Origin: Algoriphagus machipongonensis
GTDB taxonomy: Bacteria > Bacteroidota > Bacteroidia > Cytophagales > Cyclobacteriaceae
Reading direction: 5' to 3'
DNA length: 64,000 nucleotides
Assembly (NCBI RefSeq): GCF_000166275.1
Contig: NZ_CM001023.1
Span: 3,413,001-3,477,000 of the forward strand
The translations under genes were made by a program, and so were the position numbers. Positions within the stretch are counted from its first letter, which is position 1, and each line of letters begins with the position of its first letter. Below the pieces are notes generated by a model that made no database searches, was not told where the DNA came from, and worked only from the letters and a program-made list of their open reading frames with translations. This document shows, in pieces, positions 27,137 to 36,291 of the stretch.

Positions 27137-27165
27137 AGGAGGCAGTTTTGCCTCCTTTTGTTTTC
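27137..27165 (+). terminator. Terminator after DUF3276 gene
   Basis: An 8-bp stem (aggaggca with tgcctcct), 4-nt loop, followed by TTTGTTTTC. It lies about 50 bp past the DUF3276 stop and ends just before the next gene at 27171. Confidence 0.8.
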
Positions 27166-27170
27166 TATAT

Positions 27171-28256
27171 ATGCAGCGTTTTTTTATTCATGTAATACTA
27201 ATCATCTTAGGGCTCCTACTATTCGGTTGGTATTTTTCAAACATTACCCTTTACCTGGTCATCTCTTTGATCATAGCGGCCCTATTAAGGCCTATGACCA
27301 ATCAACTGAATGATTTTCATTTATTGGGTCAACATATCCCCAGATGGTTAGCGATCATTATTTCTTATTCAGCCATCGTCTTCATATTCGTTTTACTAAG
27401 CTTTCTATTCTTCCCTTTGATCAACAATCAGGTGTTGATTTTAAGTGAATTAGACTTAAACACCATTTACGAGGAGATAAATATCCCTATTCAAAAGGTT
27501 GAAAACTTCTTATTCCGATATCAACTCCTAGAAAGCGAGCCTGGATACCTTTTTAATCAACTCAAAACCCAGATTATTGACACCATCAAGGGAATAGACT
27601 TTGGCGCTTTTATTTCCAACATATTAAACACGACCAGTAGTGTATTTATTGGGTTGATGGCGATTTTATTCATCACCTTTTTCCTATTGCTGGAAAATGG
27701 GCTACTAAGAAGAAACTTACTAAACCTGATTCCCAACCCCTATTTTGAGCTTTCAGTGGCGACTTTCACTAAAGTCGAAAAACTGCTTTCCAATTACCTA
27801 TCAGGCTTATTACTGCAGATGTTGGCTATCTTTTCAATTGCGAGTTTCGGATTGACCATTGTAGGTGTGGACTATGCATTGACGATCGCTTTATTTGCGG
27901 CCGTGGCAAATCTGATCCCCTATGCCGGACCACTTTTAGGCGCTACCTTTGGGATTATTGTTGGCGTATCGACAGGCAATTATGAGCAAAATCAAGAATT
28001 GAATTACCTTTTATTAAAAATACTCTCCGTATTTGGGGTGGTGCAAGTCATGGATAACATCTTCCTTCAGCCAATGATTTTTTCTAAATCAGTAAAAGCG
28101 CATCCCCTTGAAATTTTTGTTGTTATCTTTGCCGGAGCAAAAATCGCAGGGATCACCGGGATGATTTTTGCCATACCAGTTTATACCATTTTTAGGGTTT
28201 CGTTTATGGAATTTTATCAGGGGTATAAATCCTATAGAATCTTTAAAATAAAATAA
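27171..28256 (+). CDS. AI-2E family transporter (second copy)
   Basis: A 361-residue membrane protein with the same architecture as the permease at 14325-15413 but low overall identity: N-terminal hairpin, amphipathic/soluble central region around 95-150, and the signature ANLIPYAGPLLGATFG in the C-terminal half, ending ITGMIFAIPVYTIFRV. The substrate is unknown. It starts a few bases after the DUF3276 terminator and ychF begins 6 bp past its stop, so it probably shares a transcript with ychF. The two paralogues in the same 64 kb have different neighbours and probably different roles. Confidence 0.87.
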   Translation: MQRFFIHVILIILGLLLFGWYFSNITLYLVISLIIAALLRPMTNQLNDFHLLGQHIPRWLAIIISYSAIVFIFVLLSFLFFPLINNQVLILSELDLNTIYEEINIPIQKVENFLFRYQLLESEPGYLFNQLKTQIIDTIKGIDFGAFISNILNTTSSVFIGLMAILFITFFLLLENGLLRRNLLNLIPNPYFELSVATFTKVEKLLSNYLSGLLLQMLAIFSIASFGLTIVGVDYALTIALFAAVANLIPYAGPLLGATFGIIVGVSTGNYEQNQELNYLLLKILSVFGVVQVMDNIFLQPMIFSKSVKAHPLEIFVVIFAGAKIAGITGMIFAIPVYTIFRVSFMEFYQGYKSYRIFKIK

Positions 28257-28262
28257 GAAATA

Positions 28263-29360
28263 ATGGCCTTACAGTGTGGCATCGTAGGACTTCCTAATGT
28301 TGGGAAATCCACTTTATTCAATGCGCTTTCCAGTGCTAAAGCAGAAGCTGCTAATTTCCCTTTTTGTACTATTGAACCAAATGTGGGCGTAGTAACTGTC
28401 CCAGATAAGAGATTACAGATCTTAGAAGGATTGGTTAGCCCGCAAAGGGTATTACCAACAGTGATTGAGTTTGTAGACATCGCTGGACTCGTAAAAGGAG
28501 CAAGCAAGGGTGAAGGCTTAGGAAATAAGTTTTTGGCAAATATCCGTGAAGTGGATGCAGTGATCCATGTGATCAGATGCTTTGATGATGAAAACATCGT
28601 CCATGTTGCGGGTAGTGTTGACCCTGTTTTTGATAAGGACGTAATTGATACAGAACTTCAGTTAAAGGACTTAGAGTCAATTGATAAAAAGATCCAAAAA
28701 ACAGAAAAGGTTGCTAAATCAGGTGATGCTAAGGCCCGAAAAGAGCTTGAAACTTTAAATTTATTTAAGGAAGCTTTGACTTCAGGAAAAAACGCAAGAT
28801 CTGTTGATGTGGAAAAAGAAGACCTGGAAGCAGTTTCTGATCTTCACCTTTTGACCATCAAACCTGTACTGTATGTCGCAAATGTAGATGAGGAAAGCAT
28901 CTTAAAGGGAAATAAATACGTAGATCAATTAAAAGAGAAGGTTCAGGAAGAAAATGCTGAAGTCATTCTTCTATGTGCTGCGATCGAATCACAAATCGCT
29001 GAATTCGAAGATTTTGAAGAAAAAGAACTGTTTTTGGGTGAATATGGTTTAGAAGAGAGTGGGCTTAACAAACTAATCAGTGCAGCTTACTCGTTATTAG
29101 ATTTAATTACCTATTTCACTGCAGGAGTACAAGAGGTTAGAGCTTGGACGATTAAAAAGGGCTGGAAAGCTCCCCAAGCAGCCGGAGTAATCCATACAGA
29201 TTTTGAAAGAGGATTTATAAAAGCAGAAGTAATAAAACTAGCAGATTATCAAAATTTCAAAACAGAAGCTGGGTGCCGTGAGAATGGAAAAATTTCCATA
29301 GAGGGCAAAGAATATGTGGTCAAAGATGGCGATATCATGCATTTTAGATTCAATGTTTAA
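28263..29360 (+). CDS. ychF: Redox-regulated ATPase / Obg-like YchF
   Basis: A 365-residue Obg-family P-loop protein that binds ribosomes and hydrolyses ATP in preference to GTP. Motifs: G1 GLPNVGKST near residue 8, G2 region FPFCTIEPNVG, G3 VDIAGLVKGASKGEGLGNKFL, and the non-canonical G4 NVDE in place of NKxD, which explains the ATP preference of the family. The central coiled-coil insert and the C-terminal TGS domain (VRAWTIKKGWKAPQAAGVIHTDFERGFI) are present. Length is standard (363 in E. coli). Start MALQCGIVGLPN fits the family. Confidence 0.96.
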   Translation: MALQCGIVGLPNVGKSTLFNALSSAKAEAANFPFCTIEPNVGVVTVPDKRLQILEGLVSPQRVLPTVIEFVDIAGLVKGASKGEGLGNKFLANIREVDAVIHVIRCFDDENIVHVAGSVDPVFDKDVIDTELQLKDLESIDKKIQKTEKVAKSGDAKARKELETLNLFKEALTSGKNARSVDVEKEDLEAVSDLHLLTIKPVLYVANVDEESILKGNKYVDQLKEKVQEENAEVILLCAAIESQIAEFEDFEEKELFLGEYGLEESGLNKLISAAYSLLDLITYFTAGVQEVRAWTIKKGWKAPQAAGVIHTDFERGFIKAEVIKLADYQNFKTEAGCRENGKISIEGKEYVVKDGDIMHFRFNV

Positions 29361-29379
29361 TATTTCTTGAAAAAATTTG

Positions 29380-29387
29380 TACTTTCG
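29380..29387 (+). promoter_or_regulatory. Candidate -7 box for cas6-like gene
   Basis: TACTTTCG matches seven of eight positions of TAnnTTTG and lies in the 94-bp gap between ychF and the cas6-like GTG start. This would give a leader of about 60 nt and independent expression. No convincing -33 TTTG is present. Confidence 0.38.
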
Positions 29388-29454
29388 CAATTCATAATCA
29401 CCCATTAAAAACGTATTTTATTTATCTATTGTCTCAATTTATTTTTAAATCACC

Positions 29455-30363
29455 GTGAGAGTTAGACTTATATTTTCCCTAAAAAACAAAGGCTCATATT
29501 TGCCTTTTCATCACCAGTACATCCTTGCGCAATTCTTAAAAGGGTTGATCGTCAAAGGTGGTCGTGAAGAATTTTACAATTATAACTTCTTCAACTTTTC
29601 TGGCCTTAAAGGGCAGACAAAAGTAAGTCGAAGTGGATTGCATTATTACTCCAGCTTGGTGACCCTTGTATTATCTTCACAAAGCGAAGATTTCATGGAC
29701 TATTTATTGGAACAAGTTTTTGCTACCCCTAAAGTGGAACTTGGAAACCTTATTTTAGTCCCTGAGTATACGGAGATTGAAATAGAACCGGTATTGGAAA
29801 CTTCCAATAAATTCGTTTGTATTTCTCCCCTAGTATTGATCACTCCAGCATTCAATGAGGAAGCAGGTAAAAGATTCATCAGTCCAGATAGCGATGAGTT
29901 TTCTGATTTGCTTTATGAATCTACCTTAACTCGTATGGAGAAATCAGGCTGGTATACTCCAGAGCAAATGGAATCCTTCTTTAAATTTCAGGTTGTTCCT
30001 GACATGGTTTATGTCAACAAACTGAAAGAACAACAGAAGAAATTCGCAAGAATCTATGCCGTTTATGACATGGATGTCAAATATGAGGTAAGAGGTTACA
30101 CCCTACCATTCACTTTGTATGCAGCTCCTGAGGTTCAGGACTTTGTTTTCAAATGTGGATTGGGAGCGTTTACCCATAAAGGTTTTGGAATGTTGGATTT
30201 GGCAACACATCCTCCAGGATCCAGAACAAAAACTTACAAATTCAAAAGAGAAGGATTTGTACCTTATAAGCCTAATGAGCGAGTTAGACAGAATGTCGCT
30301 CCTCCAGCAGAAGGCGAAGAGAAAGAAAGTGACAGTGGGTCTGAAGAAAAATCAGAATCATAA
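29455..30363 (+). CDS. cas6: Cas6-family RAMP protein, orphan
   Basis: A 302-residue protein with Cas6 features. The N-terminal ferredoxin-like fold opens with MRVRLIFSLK and the motif SYLPFHHQYILAQFLKGLI (14-32), containing adjacent H19 and H20 in the region where Cas6 enzymes place a catalytic histidine. Near residues 235-246 is the RAMP glycine-rich loop GLGAFTHKGFGM. Cas6 cuts CRISPR precursor RNA within the repeat. After about residue 285 there is an unusual low-complexity acidic tail (GEEKESDSGSEEKSES). The start is GTG; a strong terminator follows. No array and no other cas gene exists in the 64 kb, and both neighbours are housekeeping-type genes. It may serve a distant CRISPR locus or have a non-CRISPR RNA role. 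Confidence 0.8.
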   Translation: MRVRLIFSLKNKGSYLPFHHQYILAQFLKGLIVKGGREEFYNYNFFNFSGLKGQTKVSRSGLHYYSSLVTLVLSSQSEDFMDYLLEQVFATPKVELGNLILVPEYTEIEIEPVLETSNKFVCISPLVLITPAFNEEAGKRFISPDSDEFSDLLYESTLTRMEKSGWYTPEQMESFFKFQVVPDMVYVNKLKEQQKKFARIYAVYDMDVKYEVRGYTLPFTLYAAPEVQDFVFKCGLGAFTHKGFGMLDLATHPPGSRTKTYKFKREGFVPYKPNERVRQNVAPPAEGEEKESDSGSEEKSES

Positions 30364-30366
30364 AAT

Positions 30367-30399
30367 AATCCCTCTTGATAATTATCGAGAGGGATTTTT
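30367..30399 (+). terminator. Terminator after cas6-like gene
   Basis: A near-perfect 15+15 bp inverted repeat with one G-U wobble (aatccctcttgataa against ttatcgagagggatt), followed by T5. It starts 3 bp past the cas6 stop and separates it from the convergent plug-like gene. Confidence 0.92.
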
Positions 30400-30403
30400 C
30401 TTT

Positions 30404-31678
30404 TTAAAGCCTTCTTTTGTTTGGCTGCAGTACTACATACCCTACTAACTGATCATATCGAGAACCTAAGGCTCGATAATAAACCATCACCTCATAGATG
30501 TTTTCAGTTTCAAAATAACTTCCTTCCAAGGTATTGGTCACAAATGTATCTCCCTCTAGGTATCCTAGTTGGAAATCATACCACCCTTGTTTCAATAACA
30601 TCGAAGTTTGGTAAACGTTAAATTTATCGCTCCACTCCATTTTGGCTTCAGGAGTTTTACCCCAATTTGTTAGGGCCCCTATCAGGTACAGAGGATCATT
30701 GCTTTGTGGAATATCTGCCTGAAACGTCATATAAACATATTGACTTTCCACTTCTGGGTCCCCTCCTGGCCTATCATTATTATCTACTATATATTGTCCA
30801 TTAAGGTCTAAATACTGAGAATAAGCCTCGGTTGGCCTAGGATTCATAGGTAAAGTTTCTCCAAAAACAGCATCTTCTTCTACTCGCATCGAAGCAATAT
30901 TTTGACCACGTGCTCTCATAAATCTCAGATCAATAAATCGGAATTCATTTCCGGCATCAAATGTATTATCCCCATCAAAATCTTCATATCGGAGCACTTT
31001 GGTGCTCTGATTCATGAAAGTAGGCTTGGATAAAAACTTAGCATTATCCCACCGCTGATTTTGACGAACCACTATTTTAATCTGGGTCTCAGGGCTTGTA
31101 ACATCTACCTTGGAGTAATTAACGATAGTATTCACCTGCTGCAAACCTCTCCTTCCTGCCGTTTGAGTTGGAGGTACTACAGCGGCTCCAACAGTCAAAA
31201 GATCCTCGTAAACCATGAATCGCTTGGTTAAAATAACTTCACTTTCATCCCTCCTTCTATAAACCTTGACTACATAATTCCCTGACTTGGTGACTCTTGG
31301 AACCTTAAACTCATAATGGATATAGGGGATTCTTGTGTTGACCGAATAATCATAATCCTGAACATTAAATTCATTATAGGCAATTAAAAAGTCATTGTTT
31401 TTCAATGCCGATTGCTGCCAATCAGCATCGCAATGGATCAACTTGGCCGTATACAACTCAGGATCATATGCTAGATCATCAAAAAACAATACCAAAGGCC
31501 TTCCTCCATTGATGGACACAACGGGAGCATCCAGCTGACTTCCGGTGGTTTCCCCCATAGGAAACAGCCTGACAGACTGAATATGATCTTTATAAACCTT
31601 ATCTTCTATTACTTGGCCAAAAACATTGGTACCAAGCAATAAACTTATCAAAGTTAGAAGTCCTGTTAATCTTTTCAT
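30404..31678 (-). CDS. Type IX secretion plug-like protein (DUF5103)
   Basis: A 424-residue secreted protein with signal peptide ending NVFGQ. The sequence matches DUF5103: VRLFPMGETTGSQLDAPVV, GGRPLVLFFDDL, AKLIHCDADW, then a central beta-rich domain and DPLYLIGALTNWG near 335, a starch-binding-like beta-sandwich motif. In Flavobacterium a DUF5103 protein was found as a periplasmic plug closing the SprA translocon when no PorV-cargo complex is bound. No other T9SS core gene is nearby. The start is set at ATG 31678, where the signal peptide begins; an upstream in-frame ATG at 31771 would overlap the ABC-F gene. Confidence 0.78.
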   Translation of the reverse strand: MKRLTGLLTLISLLLGTNVFGQVIEDKVYKDHIQSVRLFPMGETTGSQLDAPVVSINGGRPLVLFFDDLAYDPELYTAKLIHCDADWQQSALKNNDFLIAYNEFNVQDYDYSVNTRIPYIHYEFKVPRVTKSGNYVVKVYRRRDESEVILTKRFMVYEDLLTVGAAVVPPTQTAGRRGLQQVNTIVNYSKVDVTSPETQIKIVVRQNQRWDNAKFLSKPTFMNQSTKVLRYEDFDGDNTFDAGNEFRFIDLRFMRARGQNIASMRVEEDAVFGETLPMNPRPTEAYSQYLDLNGQYIVDNNDRPGGDPEVESQYVYMTFQADIPQSNDPLYLIGALTNWGKTPEAKMEWSDKFNVYQTSMLLKQGWYDFQLGYLEGDTFVTNTLEGSYFETENIYEVMVYYRALGSRYDQLVGYVVLQPNKRRL

Positions 31679-31719
31679 GCTCGTCAAAATAGTCAAATTG
31701 AAAAGCAAAATAAGCATCC

Positions 31720-33642
31720 CTAGGCGATTGTCTCCTGAATCATAGAAATTTGATCGACCAAAGCCTCCCATTTATCATTCATTTCATTCAATTGTTTATG
31801 AAGTTCTTGATGTTTGAGCTGGGCTTTTTTTGCTTCTTCATCATCAGAATATAGGGACGGATCCGCCATTTTGGTTTCAAGCTGACTCTTACTTTGCTCT
31901 AGCTTCTCTATACTAGCTTCAACTTTAGAAAGACTTTCCTCTAATTTCTTAAGCTCTTTTTTAGCTTGATTTAGCTCAACTTGACTTTTTTGAGGGGCAG
32001 GCTTCGATTTTTTCGGAGCTTTTTCAGCTGTAGGCTCCTTTTTCTCAACTTGTTGAGATTTCCAAAAAGCATACTCTTCATAGGTACCTGGATACTCCTT
32101 TATTTCATGATCTTCTATAAACCAGATTTTATTGGCCACTCCCTTGATGAAATGTCTATCGTGTGATACCGTTACAAAAGTCCCTTCATACTGCTGTAAT
32201 GCTTGAATCAAAATATTGACCGACTGGAAGTCCAAATGGTTTGTAGGTTCATCCAAAAGCAGAAAATTGGCTTCAGAAATCAAGGTTTTCGCAAGGGCTA
32301 CTCTAGACTTTTCTCCTCCTGATAATACTTTTATCTTCTTAAACACATCATCATTTGTGAATAAGAAGCATCCTAAGACATTTCTGAGTTCAGTTTCTGT
32401 TTTGGCACTTCCTTCCTGACTCATCTCCTGAAGAACCTCATTTTCTAAGGTTAAAGCTTCTAATTGATGCTGAGCAAAAAAGGATTTAATAACATTGTAT
32501 CCTTCCTCCCTTTCGCCATTGATCTTTTCTGAGCCATCAATGATTCTCAATAAAGTAGACTTTCCCTTACCATTTGCTCCAATCAGTGCGATCTTATCAC
32601 CACGCTCAATTCTTGCTGTCGTGTTTTTCAAGATGACATTTTCCCCATAAGCTTTTGACACATGGTCTAAAACCACCACATCTCTACCTGATTGCTTTGA
32701 GAATTTAAACTTAAAATTGACAGAAACTTGATCATCCACTACCTCGTGCACTTTCTCCATGCGATCCAATGCTTTAATTCTGGACTGAACCTGATTTGAT
32801 TTGGTAGCTTTGGCACGGAATCGCTCAATAAACTTTTCCGTTTGTTTAATCATTTGCTGCTGATTCTCGTAGGCATTTTGCTGAATCTCCATACGTTCTT
32901 TCTTCTCTTCCTTATAAAAGGAATAGTTACCAGAATAAAGAGTGAGAGTCTGATTTGCTACCTCCACAGTACTGCTGATGCAATTATCTAAAAATGTTTG
33001 ATCGTGTGAAACTACCACTACCGCTCCTTCGTAGGTTTTAAGATAGTTTTCTACCCATTGGATGGAAGGTAAATCCAAGTGGTTGGTAGGCTCATCCAGC
33101 ATTAGTAGAGAAGGCTTTTCCAATAAGAGTTTTGCGAGCATCACTCGCATCCTCCAGCCTCCGGAAAAAGTTCTTAGCGGCTTTTGCAGATCAGAGGTTT
33201 TAAAACCAATTCCTTCTAAAACCTCCTCAGCTTTTGCCTTAATTGTATACCCTTCATTTGCTTCAAACTGATCCTGAAGTTTGGCAAGTCGATCCATAAT
33301 TTCCTCAGAATGATCCGTTTCCATTTGGATAAGGACTTGGTTTATTTCTTCTTGCAGATCAAGGGTTTCTTTAAAAGCTGCCAAAGCCACATCGAGAATA
33401 CTATCATCAGATTGGTAAGACAGCAAGTCTTGATTTAAAAATCCAATGGTACAATCTTTTGCTTTCTGAACTTCTCCCGATGAGGGTTGAAAATCTCCAG
33501 AAATAATTTTCAAAAGTGTAGATTTACCTGTACCATTCTGACCAACCAAACCTATTTTATCTTTAGGCTTGATATGGAGGTTGGCATTTTCGTAAAGCGG
33601 ACGTCCGCCGATGTAATAGGAAAGGTTGCTGATCGATAACAT
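31720..33642 (-). CDS. ABC-F family ATP-binding protein
   Basis: A 640-residue cytoplasmic protein with two ABC cassettes and no membrane segments. Cassette 1: Walker A GQNGTGKST, signature FSGGWRMR, Walker B LLMLDEPTNHLDL. Cassette 2: Walker A GANGKGKST, signature LSGGEKSR, Walker B LLLDEPTNHLDF. The linker between them contains the arginine/lysine-rich helix FIERFRAKATKSNQVQSR typical of ribosome-interacting ABC-F proteins. A lysine-rich, coiled-coil C-terminal extension (about 540-640) resembles Uup/YdiF-type proteins. The role is probably translation-related; resistance function is not implied. Lies 41 bp upstream of the plug-like gene, same strand, perhaps one transcript. Confidence 0.93.
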   Translation of the reverse strand: MLSISNLSYYIGGRPLYENANLHIKPKDKIGLVGQNGTGKSTLLKIISGDFQPSSGEVQKAKDCTIGFLNQDLLSYQSDDSILDVALAAFKETLDLQEEINQVLIQMETDHSEEIMDRLAKLQDQFEANEGYTIKAKAEEVLEGIGFKTSDLQKPLRTFSGGWRMRVMLAKLLLEKPSLLMLDEPTNHLDLPSIQWVENYLKTYEGAVVVVSHDQTFLDNCISSTVEVANQTLTLYSGNYSFYKEEKKERMEIQQNAYENQQQMIKQTEKFIERFRAKATKSNQVQSRIKALDRMEKVHEVVDDQVSVNFKFKFSKQSGRDVVVLDHVSKAYGENVILKNTTARIERGDKIALIGANGKGKSTLLRIIDGSEKINGEREEGYNVIKSFFAQHQLEALTLENEVLQEMSQEGSAKTETELRNVLGCFLFTNDDVFKKIKVLSGGEKSRVALAKTLISEANFLLLDEPTNHLDFQSVNILIQALQQYEGTFVTVSHDRHFIKGVANKIWFIEDHEIKEYPGTYEEYAFWKSQQVEKKEPTAEKAPKKSKPAPQKSQVELNQAKKELKKLEESLSKVEASIEKLEQSKSQLETKMADPSLYSDDEEAKKAQLKHQELHKQLNEMNDKWEALVDQISMIQETIA

Positions 33643-33734
33643 GCCCCAAAAATAAAGATTAACCCGTTCATATACCTTTGAAAAAAGAACATTCTGATTT
33701 TGATTAGTTTACTTACTGTAAGACAACAATAATT

Positions 33735-34937
33735 ATGAAAAGCTTATCAACATTTACATTTTCTATGCTTTTTGCAGCAGTATCTCTGAATGCAAATGGC
33801 CAGCAAGGAGGAGAAGCTTCTCTTCAAGCGATAAAAATTAACGACGATTCCAAAAAAATTGACATTTCTCAAGCGAAAGCTGAGGTTCAGTTGGACAAAC
33901 TGTCTCTACCTCCCAACTTTAAGATTGAGGTCTATGCTGCAGATGTTCCCAATGCCAGATCATTAGCTTTGAGCGAGGAAGGAATTGTCTTCGTCGGTTC
34001 ACGGCAGGAAAACAAAGTCTACGCAATCGTAGATGAAGATGGAGATGGCAAAGCAGATTCCAAATACATACTGGGTGAGGAAATGAATATGCCAAATGGC
34101 GTTGCCTATAGAGATGGTGATCTTTATGTTGCTGAGGTGAACAGAATTTTAAAGTATAAAGACATCAAAAACAATTTGAGTAATCCTACTTTTGAAGTGA
34201 TTTATGATGGGTACCCAACAGAATCACATCATGGTTGGAAATTTATTTCTTTTGGACCTGATGGGATGCTTTATGTACCTGTAGGAGCCCCATGTAATAT
34301 CTGTGATCCTGAAGAGGATATTTTCGCTTCTATCACTAGAATTGACGTCGATGCTTCTAGTCCAAGCCCAGAAGTGTATGCGCATGGCGTGAGAAATACC
34401 GTAGGATTCGACTGGAATCCAAAGACAGGAAACCTATGGTTTACTGACAATGGTAGAGATATGTTGGGTGATGATATTCCAAATTGTGAATTGAATAAAG
34501 TAACTGCTTCAGGACAGCACTTTGGCTATCCTTTTTGGCATGCCGGAGATGTAAAAGATCCAGAATTTGGAGAAGCAGGAGGACCGAAAAGTGATTATGT
34601 AGCGCCTGCTGCCTTAATGGGACCTCACAATGCACCGCTGGGTATGAGGTTTTATGAAGGAAGTATGTTTCCAAATGCCTACCAAAACCAAATCTTTGTT
34701 GCGAAACATGGATCTTGGAATAGAAGCAAAAAAGCAGGGTACATTGTAGCCGTAGAAAAGTTAGATGCAAACTCTAATGTAGTGAGCGAAGAAACCTTTA
34801 TCGAAGGCTGGCTTGATGATGCCTCGCAAGATGTTTGGGGTCGACCTGTAGATGTTCAAGCTCTACCTGATGGCAGTTTGCTTGTTTCAGATGATATGGC
34901 AGGAGTTATTTACCGGGTTACTTATACCGGAATGTAA
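33735..34937 (+). CDS. Secreted PQQ-type sorbosone dehydrogenase-like protein
   Basis: A 400-residue protein with a signal peptide cut near NANGQ. A beta-propeller with the sorbosone dehydrogenase/soluble glucose dehydrogenase pattern is seen: LPPNFKIEVYAADVPNARSLAL, VDEDGDGKADSKYIL (EF-hand-like calcium loop), MPNGVAYRDGDLYVAEVNRIL, SHHGWKFISFGPDGMLYVPVGAPCN, and YAHGVRNTVGFDWNPKTGNLWFTDNGRD. Such proteins may bind PQQ and oxidise sugars in the periplasm, but substrate and cofactor cannot be read from sequence. It stands alone, divergent to ABC-F, with a terminator right after the stop. Confidence 0.85.
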   Translation: MKSLSTFTFSMLFAAVSLNANGQQGGEASLQAIKINDDSKKIDISQAKAEVQLDKLSLPPNFKIEVYAADVPNARSLALSEEGIVFVGSRQENKVYAIVDEDGDGKADSKYILGEEMNMPNGVAYRDGDLYVAEVNRILKYKDIKNNLSNPTFEVIYDGYPTESHHGWKFISFGPDGMLYVPVGAPCNICDPEEDIFASITRIDVDASSPSPEVYAHGVRNTVGFDWNPKTGNLWFTDNGRDMLGDDIPNCELNKVTASGQHFGYPFWHAGDVKDPEFGEAGGPKSDYVAPAALMGPHNAPLGMRFYEGSMFPNAYQNQIFVAKHGSWNRSKKAGYIVAVEKLDANSNVVSEETFIEGWLDDASQDVWGRPVDVQALPDGSLLVSDDMAGVIYRVTYTGM

Positions 34938-34943
34938 AAATTT

Positions 34944-34970
34944 GAGGGAAGTTTTCACTTCCCTCTTTTT
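34944..34970 (+). terminator. Terminator between sorbosone dehydrogenase-like gene and convergent ABC1 gene
   Basis: A 9-bp G+C-containing stem (gagggaagt with acttccctc), TTTC loop, then T5. It overlaps the last codon of the convergent ABC1 kinase gene by a couple of bases. Confidence 0.9.
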
Positions 34971-36288
34971 ATTTTAACCAATCTGGTTTTGTGGTGATTA
35001 TTTCCGCCTGCAGTTGATTTAAGAGGTTGTATAGCCCAAAATAAGTCCTGTTGATATAAAGACCGTGACGTGAGCCTCTCGCCTGCCTAGACTTCTTAAA
35101 CATGGCATCATTAGAAACCCGGTCGCCTAGCAAGAAGATCTGTTCAAAAAAGCTATCATCTGAAAAATCAAAACTTTCGGAATGGAAAGGTTTCCCAAGT
35201 AAGGATATCATCTCTTTAAAAACAGATTTGAAATACTTTTGCTCCTCAGGGGTGTCTTTATCCGATATAAACTCCAAGTCGAAGAATATTTGATCCAGCT
35301 CCTCTGCATTGATCAATAAATCTCTCTTGATCAAGGAGAAATAACCTTGGTAAAAATCCTCGGGAATTACTTTTACACACCCAAAATCAATCACCCCAAG
35401 TTGATCCTTATCCTGAACAATAAAATTACCTGGATGCGGGTCTGCATGCACCTGACCAAGGTTATGCACCTGATGATGATAAAAATCCCAAAGCGCCTGT
35501 CCTATTTGATTTCTGGACTTTTGAGAGGGATTGGTTTCTAACCATTCTTTTAGATGTTTTCCATCCATCCAATCCATGGTAATAATTCTCTCTGCACTTT
35601 GCTCTTCGTAATAATTCGGGAACTTCAAATTGGGAATCTCTGAGCAAGCTGCTGAAATTTCTTTCGACCTCTCCACTTCGAGTATGTAATCCGTTTCTTC
35701 TAGCAGTTTTTCCTCAACCTCCGCCATATAATGGTCCAGCTCTCGCTCATTCATATTCAACAGCCGAAGGGCAAATGGTCGAACTAACTTCAAATCCGAA
35801 CTTACTGAATCTGCAATTCCTGGATATTGAATTTTAACCGCCAGATCCTGACCATTTTTTGAGGCTTTATGAACCTGCCCTATGGATGCAGCATTAACCG
35901 CAGACCTGGTGAAAGAGTCGTACATCTGCTCTGGTGATTTTCCAAAGTACTTTTGAAAAGTCTTCACCACTAACGGATAAGAAAGCGGTGGCGCAGAATA
36001 TTGAGCCATGGCAAACTTGTCCTGATAGGCTCTAGGCAATAAGTTTTTATCCATTGACATCATTTGAGCCACCTTTAATGCAGAGCCTTTCAACTCACTT
36101 AAAGACTTATAGATGTCTGTGGCATTGCTTTTATGTAGTTCATCTTTGTTGAGATCATGCTGAACGACCTTTTTGGCATAATGCTTCACATAATTTCCAC
36201 CAACTTTTGCACCAGTGGAAATAAATTTTGCAGCTCGCTGCACTTTAGATACAGGAATCGAAGTCTGCTCGGTTAGGTTATCTCTCAT
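34969..36288 (-). CDS. ABC1/UbiB-family atypical kinase
   Basis: A 439-residue ADCK/AarF-type protein-kinase-like fold. Seen are the KxGQ-region variant KGSALKVAQMMSMD, the alanine-rich loop VNAASIGQVHKA in place of the glycine-rich loop, the VKIQYPG strand, the catalytic-loop equivalent VHADPHPGNF and the metal-binding IDFGCVK. Family members support quinone biosynthesis or lipid metabolism; several have ATPase rather than protein kinase activity. No terminal membrane helices like those of UbiB are evident. It is 3 bp from a TetR-like gene on the same strand, which suggests co-transcription. Confidence 0.88.
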   Translation of the reverse strand: MRDNLTEQTSIPVSKVQRAAKFISTGAKVGGNYVKHYAKKVVQHDLNKDELHKSNATDIYKSLSELKGSALKVAQMMSMDKNLLPRAYQDKFAMAQYSAPPLSYPLVVKTFQKYFGKSPEQMYDSFTRSAVNAASIGQVHKASKNGQDLAVKIQYPGIADSVSSDLKLVRPFALRLLNMNERELDHYMAEVEEKLLEETDYILEVERSKEISAACSEIPNLKFPNYYEEQSAERIITMDWMDGKHLKEWLETNPSQKSRNQIGQALWDFYHHQVHNLGQVHADPHPGNFIVQDKDQLGVIDFGCVKVIPEDFYQGYFSLIKRDLLINAEELDQIFFDLEFISDKDTPEEQKYFKSVFKEMISLLGKPFHSESFDFSDDSFFEQIFLLGDRVSNDAMFKKSRQARGSRHGLYINRTYFGLYNLLNQLQAEIITTKPDWLK

Positions 36289-36291
36289 GGC

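Noticed and set aside
31679..31771. Longer start for the T9SS plug-like protein
   Set aside because: The extra residues overlap the ABC-F gene and precede a complete signal peptide at ATG 31678.
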